Shown: positions 13,844 through 41,767 of the stretch, one piece after another
How the letters are laid out: the number at the start of each line of letters is the position of its first letter
Numbering within the stretch: the stretch's first letter is position 1
Translations under genes and position numbers: made by a program
Notes under the pieces: generated by a model
Told to the model about the DNA's origin: nothing
The model's database searches: none
Seen by the model: only the letters and a program-made list of their open reading frames with translations
Assembly (NCBI GenBank): GCA_964035545.1
Contig: OZ037770.1
Coordinates: 2,664,001 to 2,728,000, forward strand
Source: Bugula neritina
Lineage: Eukaryota > Bryozoa > Gymnolaemata > Cheilostomatida > Bugulidae
Length of the DNA stretch: 64,000 nt
Direction: 5' to 3'

Positions 13844-13977
13844 ACAGTGGTTATTACTACAGTGGTTATTACTACAGCGGTTATTACTACAGTGGTTATT
13901 ACTACAGTGGTTATTACTACAGCGGTTATTACTACAGCGGTTATTACTATAACAATTGTTGTTACCACAGCGGTTAG
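13844..13977. repeat. 15-bp minisatellite ACAGYGGTTATTACT
   Basis: About seven clean copies and two degenerate ones. A short diverged copy of the fold-back arm motif starts 30 bp downstream at 14012. Confidence 0.9.
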
Positions 13978-14719
13978 GAACAGACTCTGTAAAAGTCAGC
14001 TTGTCAAAAGTTGTGTACCAACTCTAGTAATTCACCATTCTAATAAGCATAGAATTCTGCAAGTTTTACTAAATATGAAATACAAGCAATTCTGAAAATA
14101 CAATTGAAATGTCTTTTACATGCATTAGTTCTTGTTTTTAATAATTAATAATACAAAGTCACGTGTCTTTAGTCTGCTTTTCGAACCTTACAAATTAGTC
14201 AATTAGAGATTTTATTAAAAATTTTTTTGCTCTATATTCAAAAGATGATATGATATTTGCACATTATGCATTTAAAAGCTGATGCTGTCTTATCATTACA
14301 GCACCTCATAAATATGTTTATCATTCTATGTATGTGACATTCTTTATAGTCAATTAACTGGCAGTTGGTAAAGTATGAGAGCTATAATAATATTTGTTGT
14401 GTAGTAAAATTTTAGAACATGGTGCATAACTTAAAAAGAATGAGTTATTATAGTGCTTTTACAACATCTATTGTATAATATTGTAATTAGTCATATTGTG
14501 CATATTAGTATAGTTGGTTTGAATAATATACATTATATTATAAGTATGCAGCATAGAAGAGAATATTGAACTCAGCCAATGAGCATCTACTCTAACTTTT
14601 GTTTAACTTTGCCAGTTCAATGAACAATTTTTTTAAAAAGGAAATGCAGCTCGGATTAGTGTTATATTAAAGCATTAGGATATGTTTTCTTTACAAAGAA
14701 TACTATATTGAATAAACTA
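13978..14719. other. non-coding; diverged solo copy of the fold-back arm
   Basis: Positions 14012-14150 align by eye with 4418-4540 of the fold-back element (shared GTACCAACTCTAG, CTGCAAGTT and TACATGCATT). No gene is visible in the rest. Confidence 0.5.
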
Positions 14720-14960
14720 TAAATGTAGCTTTTGTGTTTGTGTTGTGTGTGTGTTGTGTGTGTGTTGTGTGTGTGTTGTGTGTGTGTTGTGTGTGTGTGC
14801 CTATGTTGTGTGTGTTGTGTGTGTGTGTGTTTTGTGTGTGTTGTGTGTGTGTTGTGTGTGTTGTGTGCGTATGTTGTGTGTGTTATGTGTGTTGTGTGTG
14901 TGTTGTGTCAGTGTGTTATGTGAGTGTGTTGTGTGCGTGTGCGTTTGTGTGTGCGTGTGC
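14720..14960. repeat. compound TGTGTGTGTTG minisatellite
   Basis: An irregular tandem of TG runs interrupted by TTG. It creates Cys-Val-rich frames on one strand that are not genes. Confidence 0.92.
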
Positions 14961-15228
14961 CACGAACACTGATATCTACTAATCATGTATTTACTGTATT
15001 GATGATTTCCATAATATTGAAATGCTATATTTGAGTTTATTTAGCAAAGATAAATTATATTTCTTATTGCACTACTAATACTAAAACATAAATGGTTGTC
15101 ACACAATAATAATATAAAGCTAAAAAATATCAGTTCTCGCTAATAAATGTAGAAAAAACACGGTGATATTTGTATAACAATAAACTAACAACTATTTAGA
15201 TATTCCAAATGCTTTCCTCTGATTCACT

Positions 15229-16740
15229 TTAGAATAGATGGGGCGCCACTCCAGCAACACCAAAGGTGTTTCCCTGTAGAATACAGTAATGCAAAATATT
15301 ACTAAGTGAGTCAAATATGGAAAAAAATTGCAAAATAGAAATGGGCATGAAAAATATAATTTAATGCTACTAAAGCAATTCTTTTATAGCTTGCAATACC
15401 AAAATATTATAGCCATAACAATCAAAGTCCAAAATTTTGAAGTTTTAGGCCTGTTGATAATAAAATGTAGTATGGTCAGAAAATTATGATCAGTACATTA
15501 CATGTATATATTCTAGAAGTTACTTGAACTGTACTTACAAGGCCAACTGCAGTCCCAGAGTCTAATAACACTCCATTACTCGAACTAACTTGGTGAGCAA
15601 CGTTACTGCTATGTCCCCCACTGAGAGCCACATCTGTACAATAGAATTGAGGCTATATACATGTCTAACATATGAATATATACATTCATTTAACCTAAAC
15701 TGAGTTGTAAATAATTTATACTTAATATACTGTAAAATACCAAACTTGTGCATCGTGTGATACTAACAACATATTAAATAATATATTACTATACTATTAT
15801 ATAAAATTTTATATTCTAATCTCTCAGCAATGTATAATTCTTATTACACAGAAGAAATGTTGCTACTTTTTGATTATATTTGAATAATAAAATTCTTCCT
15901 TTTTTAATGAACTAATCTATTGGATAAATCCACAGCATGCAGCATGTACTCATATTTTCTATGCCAATATTTCATCAAAATAAAATTATATACTATAAAA
16001 AGCTGTACACTTTTGCAGTTTGATGGCTATAAGTTTAGAGCTATTTTAGGTTCATATATTTGTGTAAAATATTTTACTAATTTTGTATAAATAAATACTC
16101 ACTGAAGTGTTTGCTGTGACTGGCTTTGTATGCCTGATCAAAGTTGTTATACAGCTTGCCATTCAAGAACTGATTACCTTGTAGATGGTTTCCTCCAATT
16201 AGACCTGTCGAATATTTATTCATCAAGTATAATAATATAATAGATCTGTGATACTATAAATATAATTTATCAATTTAAATATTATTCTTTATTTATCTAA
16301 ATATTAAGAAGATAAAAGCTGAACATAAAAAATCACAAATAAATAGTTTCTCTGAGTTCTTAATTTTCAACTGAGGCCTGCCACTTAATTAAACTGTTAT
16401 ACACTTATAGTTGATTATAACTTACTAGAAATTCAAACTAATAATTATAACTGTAGATATGGGAAACACCAGCACTAGAACATATCTCCATTTTCTTGTC
16501 CATTTCTTGTCATTAATCTAAACTGTTTGTTCTATATATAGATCACTCACCTCCTCCAAAACCTCCACCAAATGCGCTAAATCCACCATGACCAATGCCA
16601 CTGATGGGGCCGACAAAACCTCCCCCTCCTCTCAGATACGGTGTACCGTAGTGAGATCTGAAACCAAGATTTTTGCTGAATTGGAAAGCAGATGCTGCAG
16701 CTATAAGTGCTGTCAGAAGAGCAAGTTTGAGGCCGTTCAT
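15229..16740 (-). CDS. secreted glycine-rich protein, 143 aa, four coding exons
   Basis: Coding exons on the minus strand are 16740-16551, 16204-16103, 15633-15539 and 15273-15229, with the stop TAA at 15231-15229. All junctions use GT-AG and keep frame (63 codons+1, 2+33+1, 2+31, 14+stop). Residues 1-18 (MNGLKLALLTALIAAASA) are a clear signal peptide. Residues 37-64 are rich in glycine (GGGGF, GGGFGGG). The rest is Asn/Ser/His/Gly-rich with no cysteine and no transmembrane segment. An AG at 16753 suggests that the ATG exon also carries spliced 5' leader sequence. I recognise no family. Size and composition resemble matrix or epithelial-secretion proteins, but that is inference only. Confidence 0.82.
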
Positions 16741-17226
16741 GATGTGTTCTAAAATAAATAATAAGTAAAAGGTGTAATAGAAAAGATTCAAAAGAAATGT
16801 TTATATAAAATGAATCACTCTATGAAAATATTATTATAAGAGATGTCATTAAAAAAGCTGTCTTTTTAACAAATTCATAAAGTTAAATCAACATCCTTAT
16901 GAAATTGCTTTTAATCCAAACAGCTATGAAATAAAACAGAAATGATATTTTATTTTAAAAAAGTCAAAAGCAGTTTCTTCAAGGTGAATTAGCTACACAA
17001 GTTTTTATTGAAGATATCTATCAGTTTTTCTAATATCATATTTTATCTGTCCAAAAAGATAGAAAATTGACTTCACATGAAACCCTGCATGTCTTGACAG
17101 ACTTGGAAAGTATTTCAAGATTTTTTTAATCACAAAAATTTGATTTAAAGCTATAAGAAAACTGAAATAATATTTGCTATATTTTAAATAATGAAAACTG
17201 TCACCAGATAATATGCATGCACTCAC

Positions 17227-17309
17227 TCTGTTATAATAAATCTGAACAATTTTTCGAGCCAAGGTTGCAAGACACAATGACTATCTCAAATGATGTTCTT
17301 GCTTATATA
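17227..17309 (-). promoter_or_regulatory. TATA promoter and non-coding first exon of the glycine-rich gene
   Basis: On the minus strand TATATAAG lies at 17309-17302, and an initiator-like TCATTG begins at 17280, about 30 bp downstream as expected for a core promoter. Transcript from there runs to a good donor, CAGA|GTGAGT (exon end 17227). It would splice to the acceptor just upstream of the ATG at 16740. The link is inferred from spacing. Confidence 0.5.
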
Positions 17310-20462
<3,153 letters not shown>

Positions 20463-20668
20463 GTCTCATGACTTCCTGTGTTACATGACTTCCTGTGTCA
20501 CATGACTTCTTGTGTCACATGACTTCTTGTGTCACATGATTTTTTGTGTCACATGACTTCCTGTGTCACATGATTTTTTGTGTCACATGACTTCTTGTGT
20601 CACATGACTTTTTGTGTCACATGACTTCCTGTGTCACATGACTTTTTGTGTTGCATGATTTCTTGTGT
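20463..20668. repeat. 17-bp minisatellite TCACATGACTTCYTGTG
   Basis: About 12 tandem copies, each with the CACATG word. Variants carry TTTTT in place of CTTCT. Confidence 0.93.
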
Positions 20669-20685
20669 CAAATTATTTCACTAAA

Positions 20686-20720
20686 ACCAGCGCTCTAACC
20701 CCGAGACCACGGCTGCTCCC
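20686..20720 (-). mobile_element. SINE head fragment
   Basis: On the minus strand GGGAGCAGCCGTGGTCTCGG then GGTTAGAGCG matches the tRNA-like head of the local SINE family. No body follows. Confidence 0.55.
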
Positions 20721-21009
20721 AAAATCATGTAACATATGCCCACTATTCACTGCCATATGTGCTGATTGAGTGGCAGGAAAACTATATAATATTTACTATA
20801 AGCTCTAATATTAGTATATAATGATTGGTAGATTATTTATCAATGAGAAAATATTTAGCAAAAGTTTTCATGAGTCAGCAGTTCTTTTTCTTAAAGCTGC
20901 TGTAGCGTTGTGAAGTGTTCTTATTTATGTGAAATAAGAATTTTGTCAACAATGAAGGAATGCAGTGAGTCAATATCTCTGTGGCTATAAAAACTCATGC
21001 CAGTTTATA

Positions 21010-21176
21010 AAAAGCCCTTGATGGAAAAAGTTTAACTTTGTTACATTTTATATTCAGATGAGGCACAGGAGCAATTATGACTGGATGTTCTTTCTATATA
21101 TGTTCTTCCATTGTCGAGGCTCACACTCATGACAATTACTAAGCAAACACTCCAACCCCTAAACCATGGCTGCTCT
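21010..21176 (-). mobile_element. tRNA-derived SINE, minus orientation
   Basis: On the minus strand the head GCAGCCATGGTTTAGGGGTT is followed by AACATCCAGTCATAATTGCT, CCTGTGCCTCAT and a shortened CCATCAAGGGC tail. The B box is degraded. Confidence 0.75.
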
Positions 21177-22382
21177 ATAATAATTATGCTGGTGTTTTAT
21201 GTTATGTAATTTGCATACTACAAGGTAATATAGCTTATAAATTACAATATGAAGTTTATAATACATTGTAGAAAATAGAGACATGTATTTTCACTTTGGT
21301 GTGAAGTTTTTGAGTCTCAATTTGACTCCTGCCATGTTTGAAAATCCACCATTAAAAACAGCGACTAATAACTGCATATTAATAGCTATAAGCTTGATTA
21401 AAGGATAATTTGCTCTAATCCAATCAACTCTGTGACAATGACAGTGCAAAAAACTGTTATTTCTTAATTAAATTTCTAGTAACTTGATTGACTGCTTCTT
21501 TCCTAGCAAATTGTGTAACTACAGCAAAACAATACATGCTCATCGGCAAAGTTGGAAATCTATAAAATTGAGGTTGAATTTGTGACTGAGTAACGCTGCA
21601 TTTCCTTAAAAAACATGGCTGCTATTAGAACCTACTACTTGAAGTGATTTATTCATCAAGCAAGACAATCCAAAGCTAATTAAAGAGTTAATTGAGGTAG
21701 CATTTAACAAGCAAATAAACTAATATTGGGCGCAAGTGGGGTACTGGTTTCCATGGAAACGAGATAATCCTTCCATCCATTCGATTTCTTAATGGGGCCA
21801 CTGCAGTAAGCTGTTGGTAAATATTTCACTTTTCTAAATTGTAAAACCTTTTAAGAGACACTGTGCACATTAGTGGTTTTGGCACGTTTCCATGTTCTCA
21901 ATCTATTTCCAATTATAGCTGGAAGAGATAATAACTATCAGTCTGTAAAAACATTATATAACGTTACTGAAATGACAGACTTCTTACCAGATAATGTTAA
22001 AAAAATGACATTATTTAGCTTCATAGTCTTTGTGAATAATTTTACTTTTGATTGCTCTTCTCATAATACTGACAACATGCGTTGAGAGCTTTTGCTGAAC
22101 ACAGAACTGGAAATTGCTTGAAACAGCACACAGCTGGGGGTGACCATGTGTGTGTATTGGTTGGGGAGATGGGGTGTTGGGTGTTTTGGCAACCTAATCC
22201 AGTGCTGCTTCTAGCAACACCCCACAGAACATATAATGTGCATGATGCAATATCCTGCACATTACAAGTATGTAGGTTCATATTACACTATCACTATATT
22301 ATACTATTATACACTACTATAGTTTAATGCTCTTACTTACACATCAATGACTAGAACTGAAACCTATGACACAAAGTGTATG
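21177..22382. other. non-coding stretch
   Basis: No coding exon is recognised on either strand. Confidence 0.4.
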
Positions 22383-22814
22383 ACCACACGAAGCGTGAAT
22401 GGCGAGAATACATGCTAGTGACCTGCCACACACAGTGCGTGTGTTGCGAGTGTAGAAATTTATTAGCTAATGATGTTAGCGTTAAACTTAACTGCTCTCC
22501 TACAGACATTTGTTTTTAAAACCACGCCATCGGCGAAGGGATTTTATTTAATAATTATATTAATATTATATTAATATTATAAAAACGGAAATGCAAACTA
22601 TATGAAACTATTTTAATTCAGTTCGCTAAAAGCTAAAACCTACATTAAAATAAAAAAGTGTGCTCGCTGAATGAGAATAAGCCAATTAGATCAAACACGC
22701 ATGAGCTTGCCGCACTTCTCGCTCAGCATGTTAGACGCATGAAAATTCGTCTCATGATGTCTCATTTTTTGGCTAAACAGGTTTACTCGCGGGTGTAAAA
22801 TGCTTCGTGTGGCC
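22383..22814. mobile_element. candidate MITE with CCACACGAAGC ends
   Basis: CCACACGAAGCGT at the left and its complement (ATGCTTCGTGTGG) at the right face inward about 430 bp apart. No target duplication is evident, so this is provisional. Confidence 0.4.
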
Positions 22815-24529
22815 CTAGGCTCAGTATTCACAAGGTCATTATTGAGTCAAAGTGAACTACCAGCCTAATATACTAGTTACTAAAGTAAGTTCAATTGCAG
22901 ATTAGCCTAAAGAAGTATAGAGATATAATGTAAATTTATGTATTTGACAAACTTGGGTCTTGTATGTATTCAGGTTACCAGATCATGAACTTGCTGTATT
23001 TCATGGGATGACTAATCTGCTCATGGAAAAGTGTTTTGCCACACAGACAGGATCTCTAGATTAAGGAAGCGTATTTACAACAATTTATATAATCCTTTAG
23101 CACCGCAAATATAAAAACAACTTCAGCAGTCACCATCTATAGTTTAAAAATCCATCGAGGATAGTTGACTAAAACTTGACTTATGCTAATGACAGAGAAA
23201 TAAATAATTCAGTCAACATTGGCAGAAAATTAGTTGTACTCTTCTGCTTTTTTAATTATATAGTATTGATTATTTTGAAGGATGATATTAAATTAAAATT
23301 ACACAACATATACATTTTGCAAGCAGTTTCTGCCAATACCATGGTCGCATTATATGTCTAGCTCTCTACTAAATGGTCAGTGCTGCATTGCATTGAAATA
23401 CTATATAGCTACATCAAAAGATCTATTGATCAATGAAACTCATTTGATCCTTTAAGTTTGTGCCGTGTGGTCAAAACTTCATTCATTATTTTAGAGAAAA
23501 AAAAAACCTCAGATGTCCATTGGAATCCGAAAACACTTTTAATGGAACATTTAATGTAGTCATTTTTATTTTCAGTCTAGAAAGTGCATTAAAGCCAGAT
23601 GCCATCAACTTATAAAACTAATCTCTGTAAGAGGGGTTGGGTGCCAGGCCACCCTTCCCCCTCATTCACATTTCTAAATCTCACAAACCAAATAGTTTGG
23701 CTATATATAATATAATGTTATACAGAGTTTATAGCAGTAGCAGTAAGTATTGACTCTACTTTAAATTTCTATAAACTGTTTCGTATCAGTAAGATAATAG
23801 CAATAGCTGTCACTGTACTGTACTATCAGTAGCTTTGAAAACTATATGATTAAAAATTTATTATTATGTAACCACAACAACTTCGTACTCACTGTTGCAT
23901 ATTTGAGTAGCAGAAAGCGTGTGACTTCAACATTTAAAAATAGCAAGAATCTTTGATCTACGATGCATAAATAATGCATCCTTAATGTTGTATGATAGTA
24001 TTTCTTGCCACAAAAAGCCCACAAATATTACTTAATGTCATTCTAAGAAGATATGAGAGTAAGATAGTAGTAAACATCCTGTCCTTTAAGAAGTTGTTAG
24101 GTTTCACAGAGTTGTTCGTGACTTGCAAGTCTCATTCAGGAAATGCTAATCTCCTTAGATTAGCTGCTGTGCCGCATCTTCAGTTACTGGGTAGTCTCGT
24201 GCCAACGTACGCTTAATTCTCATATTAGAATATTAATTACTTGGATTAGTTGGTAGGAATACCTGTGGTTGAAAATGGTCGTTGGTTGACACTAAGCCTT
24301 TCTCTCGAAATATGTAGGTCGCAATATGGTACGAGATATTCTCATCATTTAAAGAATTAACTGGAGTCATCACCGATTGCGTACGTCACATATGGTGAGA
24401 ACAAATTGAAGAAGGCATAAGCTAAGATCTGGCTGAAGAAAACTTGAGACGCTTAGTCCAGAGCCATTAATTCTCCAGACAGATCTGTTACGAGTGTCAT
24501 ATTAAAAAACAGGTGCAATGCCTACTTTC
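22815..24529. other. non-coding stretch
   Basis: Nothing I can assign. Confidence 0.4.
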
Positions 24530-24532
24530 TAA

Positions 24533-24914
24533 AGGCCTGGCCTCACACTTGTGAGAATCACACAGAATCGTCTATCCGACACGAAAACACAATCGTATGA
24601 GAAAAGTTGAGGGATATCAATTGAAATCGTTTTCGTTGTGTACACGCAACGAAGATGATGGACAAAAAATCACAATCAACGATAAGCACCATTTGATAGT
24701 TCAATAAAATTTAAGCAACAGTAATTATTTCATTTCTACCACGTTTTTCTGTTTAGCAATTTTTTGCTGTTTGTATCTCGTGCAAGACTCATTCACGAAC
24801 TATTTATTATGCGTTTCGTCCGACGAGTGTGTGGCTGGTCATAACGAGAGGATAACTCACGAAAATCTTCACACGAGTTTCGTGTGATTCTCTCACCAGC
24901 GTGAGGCCAAGCCT
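24533..24914. mobile_element. 382-bp Harbinger-like MITE
   Basis: The ends AGGCCTGGCCTCAC and (complement) AGGCTTGGCCTCAC form inverted repeats that continue through GTGAGA and ATCACACGAAA words. TAA flanks both ends (24530-24532 and 24915-24917), the 3-bp TWA-type duplication known for PIF/Harbinger elements. An inverted partial copy of the same family lies at 63835-63986. Confidence 0.78.
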
Positions 24915-24917
24915 TAA

Positions 24918-25498
24918 CTCATAATACTCATATATGTTTTAACTCTAACTACTTCCATGTGCTCATAATACTAGGTACTTGCAGAGTTTAATTTGTTAGC
25001 AAAGTGTACAAATCAACCCATAGTTTTTCTCCAATTTTATTTTTATGAATTGCACAGACTCACAATAATGATTGTACTTCTAATTAAAATTGTTAATGTA
25101 ATGATTAGCTACTCAACCAGTAGCTGAGTGGATCAATAAAATATCAATTAGGTAAAATACGCTGATTCCATTAGAATCAATAAGTGACTTCGTATAACTA
25201 GTGACTGCCGTGAAATCAAAAGAGATTCATCTCAAAACATCCTGAGCAACAATTCTAATCTAAAAATATACTTTAAAATTCATCTTTTTATAGCATAATA
25301 ACAACTTCAATTGATAAAAAACTAAAATCAATACTTCAGTAACTAGAATAAACTTGACTAAGGTTTCTAGATGACAAACAACATCTAGAATTGAAAGAAA
25401 CGAAAATTTTCAATTTGATAGATTTCAGCTATATAATGTTATGTTGGACTATAAATGATTGATTGCCTTGGTTCCACAGAATTCATAGCTGCTAATCT
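24918..25498. other. 3' flank of the malic enzyme gene
   Basis: No frame of note. A minus-strand AATAAA at 25041-25036 could be the polyadenylation signal of the malic enzyme transcript. Confidence 0.4.
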
Positions 25499-38044
<12,546 letters not shown>

Positions 38045-38104
38045 TTGCCTAGAACATAAATATTTCACCCGATAGCTGATAGTCAAAGCATTTATCTCCT
38101 AGTT

Positions 38105-38414
38105 CAGGGTTGTCCAACAGGCAACCCCAGGGCCAGATGTGGCCCCCAGCCTAAAATTTGTTGTTTACACATATACATGAATTAAAGTGATAATCACCTT
38201 TTGAATGTCCTATTTATACACATGCTACAAAACAGGCAGCCTGCATTAACTATTGGAAGTTTAATGTGTAATGACTCAGGAGAATTTGGAGCAAAATAAT
38301 TTGAAAAATACTGATACTGTGGCCCCTCAGCTCAAGTTAAAGTTTAGAATGTGGCCCTTGCCACGAAATATTCCCTTTCAGTGGCCCTTGGTCTGAGAAA
38401 GTTGGACACCCCTG
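38105..38414. mobile_element. 310-bp non-autonomous hAT element
   Basis: The ends are CAGGGTTGTCCAAC and (complement) CAGGGGTGTCCAAC. An exact 8-bp duplication TCCTAGTT flanks it (38097-38104 and 38415-38422). The body is rich in GTGGCCC words. A second copy lies at 44103-44443. Confidence 0.92.
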
Positions 38415-38422
38415 TCCTAGTT

Positions 38423-40622
38423 CTTTAGTCATAATAAGAATACTTGAAATAAAAATAAAGAAATCAATTCAGTAAAAGTAAAAGGGAGATAAATTATTAC
38501 AGAGTTGAAGCATAAAACAAGACTGAATGCAATATATACATTTATTAAATTACTAGAATTAATCAGTTCTACAGTGACGACAACTGGTAATCAGAATTTC
38601 AATGATGGTTCAAAGAACAGTCAAATTGAATTTTAAAAATATATTTCTTGTCATAGAAAATTTAGACACACACAATTCTGACGGCTACTTATTTTATGAC
38701 CTTTTAACTTCTTCCAGACTGTATTTTTAAAATATTTATAACTATATGGTATAAACTTAAAATGTGATTAACATTTAGAAAGGTCATTGTGCAGCAGTAA
38801 CATACTTATCTATCCATAGATATTGTATAGGAAATTAAAATAATATATAAATTAAAATGGCCATAGACTTTGCATGCAGTATTTCAATTTATTTTGCTAT
38901 TGAAGGTGACAATCTATAACAATTTGTAAATATACTTATTTGTATTAGAAATATTGCAATAATAAGTATAATATAAACTTTTCAGCATCAATAACCAAAA
39001 TAATATCATTATCATTATGAAAACCACAATTCTGCTATCTTAATGAGCTAAATGTAAATGACAATATTTAAACCAGCATTAATATGACAATCTCTATGAA
39101 CATGGCCATAATTATAACAGTCATGATGTCGATGATAATAATAGCTATAATGTTGATATTTATAACAACTACAGTCATTAATTAATATCAAATTACTATT
39201 ATGATTAACATTATGATTATCACTATATTCATAAGTTAGGCTATATTTCATTCTATAATAGTAATACTAAGTCTAATGGTAATTAATCAGTATACATCAT
39301 GATTTATTCTAAATAATAATTTATTGTCATTGTAATTATCATTTTTAAAACAAGAATGTAGAAATTATAATACATTTAATAATAATTCAAAACTTGAACT
39401 GAACTTGAAGTTAAACAGCAAACTACACTTACAATTACTCTTAGTAAGACTGTCTTAGTGTTACAGCAAATGTTAACTTTAACATTAAGCATACCTACGT
39501 AATGATTACCAATTAATGAACCATGAATGATCATTATTATTACTACTAGGCCTACTACTACTAGTATTAGTATTCTATTAGCATTAGTATTACTATTACT
39601 ATTGCTATTAGTATTAGTATTAGACTTAGTTAGTATTACTTTACTATTACTATTACTATTAGCCTTAGGCTTAGAGTTAGCTTTAAGGCAGAACCGTATT
39701 TATATTAATAATTATTATTGGCCTAAATTAAAAATCTAATGAATAAATAATATTATTAATATTTTATTAATATGAATATCATTATCATACAGTGATTATC
39801 ATTATGATTATGATTATCAATTTTAAAAGTAAATTTATAACAAAGTGAAAGTCTAAAGCATACATTATCATTATGATTAATTTTAAAATAAACATATAAA
39901 AATCTCGAATCATTTCATGTGATTAACAATTGATTAGAACTATTAGATGTACTAGAGCAATTGGCATTGTAAAGTAGAAAGTTGTGGCAAAGAGCTGTTT
40001 TGCTAGATCTAATTGAATTTGTCGAATGCATTTAATTTTATAAAATTAAATACTAATAAATTACTTCTACCATTTAATTCAAATCGGAAGTTTTGAACGC
40101 TCGCGAAAGTTTGCTCGCTGTTACTAATAAAAACAATTCACTGAATAAATATTTAAAATGATAAATTGATTTATTTTAATGATTATTTGACTGTAAAATT
40201 TTTATTTTTATTTTGTGTTTGCAACAACTTTCATAATTGTGATTTTAACTTCTTTTTGAATAGTTATCTTCTCATTAATACCAAGAGAGCACAACTACAG
40301 ATAAATGTTGTTCGCTGCACTATTATAATATAAATATTATAATTATTATCAATATAATTTGTATTCGTAGATAGATATATATGTGTACATGTATATGTAT
40401 ACACATACGTAGATGTTATATGTCTGCGTGCGTGCGTGCGTGCGTGCGTGCGTATGTGCGTGCATTTACATTTCATGTTAATTTTGACAACTGAAACAAA
40501 GCAAGAAAGCATTTATACTATTATCCTTTGAAACTTTTGAATTGATTAAATTAGATCAGCAATAACAGACTTAAAATAAACCAGCGGAAAATATTCTTTA
40601 AATTTTAGTATTATATCAACTT
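38423..40622. other. long AT-rich intergenic stretch upstream of the malic enzyme
   Basis: It contains imperfect TTA/TAC trinucleotide runs (39530-39680) and a short (CGTG)n run at 40428-40452. No gene is visible. The malic enzyme promoter may lie here, but I cannot point to it. Confidence 0.5.
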
Positions 40623-40623
40623 T

Positions 40624-40710
40624 GCCCAATGAGAGCCCGGCGTTATATATTGAATCAAACAGTGCTTGCAACTTAAACTAAAGTACGATTCAGCTCGGAT
40701 GTTGACAAAA
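40624..40710 (+). promoter_or_regulatory. candidate promoter, plus strand
   Basis: CCAAT at 40626-40630 and TATATA at 40645-40650 are followed, about 60 bp on, by an ATG in good context at 40711. Spacing is plausible for a core promoter. There is no other support. Confidence 0.3.
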
Positions 40711-41597
40711 ATGGCTGAAATTTGCTGGTAAGTGTGAATAGGGAGTATGTTTGCAGCCTTCTGAAAAGCTCAACCATATTTACTACATTGAGATGGTAGC
40801 TGCCTTTCAAGTATCTAATTTATACTAGAGTGAACATTTTACAAAGAGAAAGGAAAAATGTATTAGAAAGTATATATGAGATAAAAATAAAATGAAAAAT
40901 ATAAACCTGACACCTGCAGTGTGGTGCTTGCTGCAGCGACCACGCAGGTATGGTATAAAGTGCCAAATGATCAAAAATTTGATTATTATTTATTACTGTA
41001 TCTCATATGCTTATAATAAAGTATCTAGCCATTATTCTCTCTCATATGCTCACAAAACGCTCTCATTATAGGTCTATAATTTGCTCTCATACCCTTATTT
41101 TTCGTGCTCTTATAGGTGCATGCATCATTGTTTAACACCGATTTACTGATGAATGTTTTTATGACAGCTTTCTATAGAGTACCTGCATATTATAAAACAA
41201 CCTGTAAAACTAGTAACAGTATTTTATAATGCTGTGATGTATGAAGAAATTTAGTTTTACCAATAAAGACTTTTCTGTGCTTGAGAATTTAAAATAATGT
41301 TATAATTTCCCTAAACCTACAGATCCATGTCTATAGGTGTCACGCAATGTCATTTTGCATGGCAACAGTAACTTGAGTAAACAGGAAATTGCAATAAAGT
41401 AAAAAGGCATAAAAATTCCTCTTAATCTTATTTAAATATTATTAAATCCTGGTATCAGCATAATGTAGAAGCTGAATATCTTGGAACTTCAATAAGTATA
41501 CATTTTTGTTTTGTTTAGCCCGAGTGCTTTATTACAAAAACGACAGCGTACAGGGAAACGCACAAACATCTGTATTCACAAGAGCTGGTGTTTGTAG
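40711..41597 (+). CDS. possible two-exon short ORF, 31 aa
   Basis: ATG at 40711 (context AAAATGGCT) runs 17 bp to a strong donor, TGCTG|GTAAGT. A pyrimidine-rich acceptor (TTTTGTTTAG) at 41518 joins in frame to 26 more codons and a TAG at 41595. The product would be basic (residues 13-19 are KRQRTGK) and tiny. It lies opposite the 3' end of the membrane-protein gene. The splice signals are good but the short length makes chance likely. The first exon might instead belong to a longer transcript leaving the visible model. Confidence 0.25.
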
Positions 41598-41767
41598 GCC
41601 ACATGAGGTCTTGTGTTAACATCACATGGTGACTTTGTTTGCTACTGAACGTGGATACGTCAGTAGTATCTCATTCAGGATATGTACTAGGGAGTTGTAT
41701 TGTAGACTCGCTCTTTTGTTTGAGGGGCAGGAAAATAATAAGGTCCGGTGGAAAACGTGTGACTTGA

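Noticed and set aside
39527-39739. Leu-rich hydrophobic frame resembling membrane segments
   Set aside because: It comes from ATT/ACT trinucleotide runs with no start context or splice partner.
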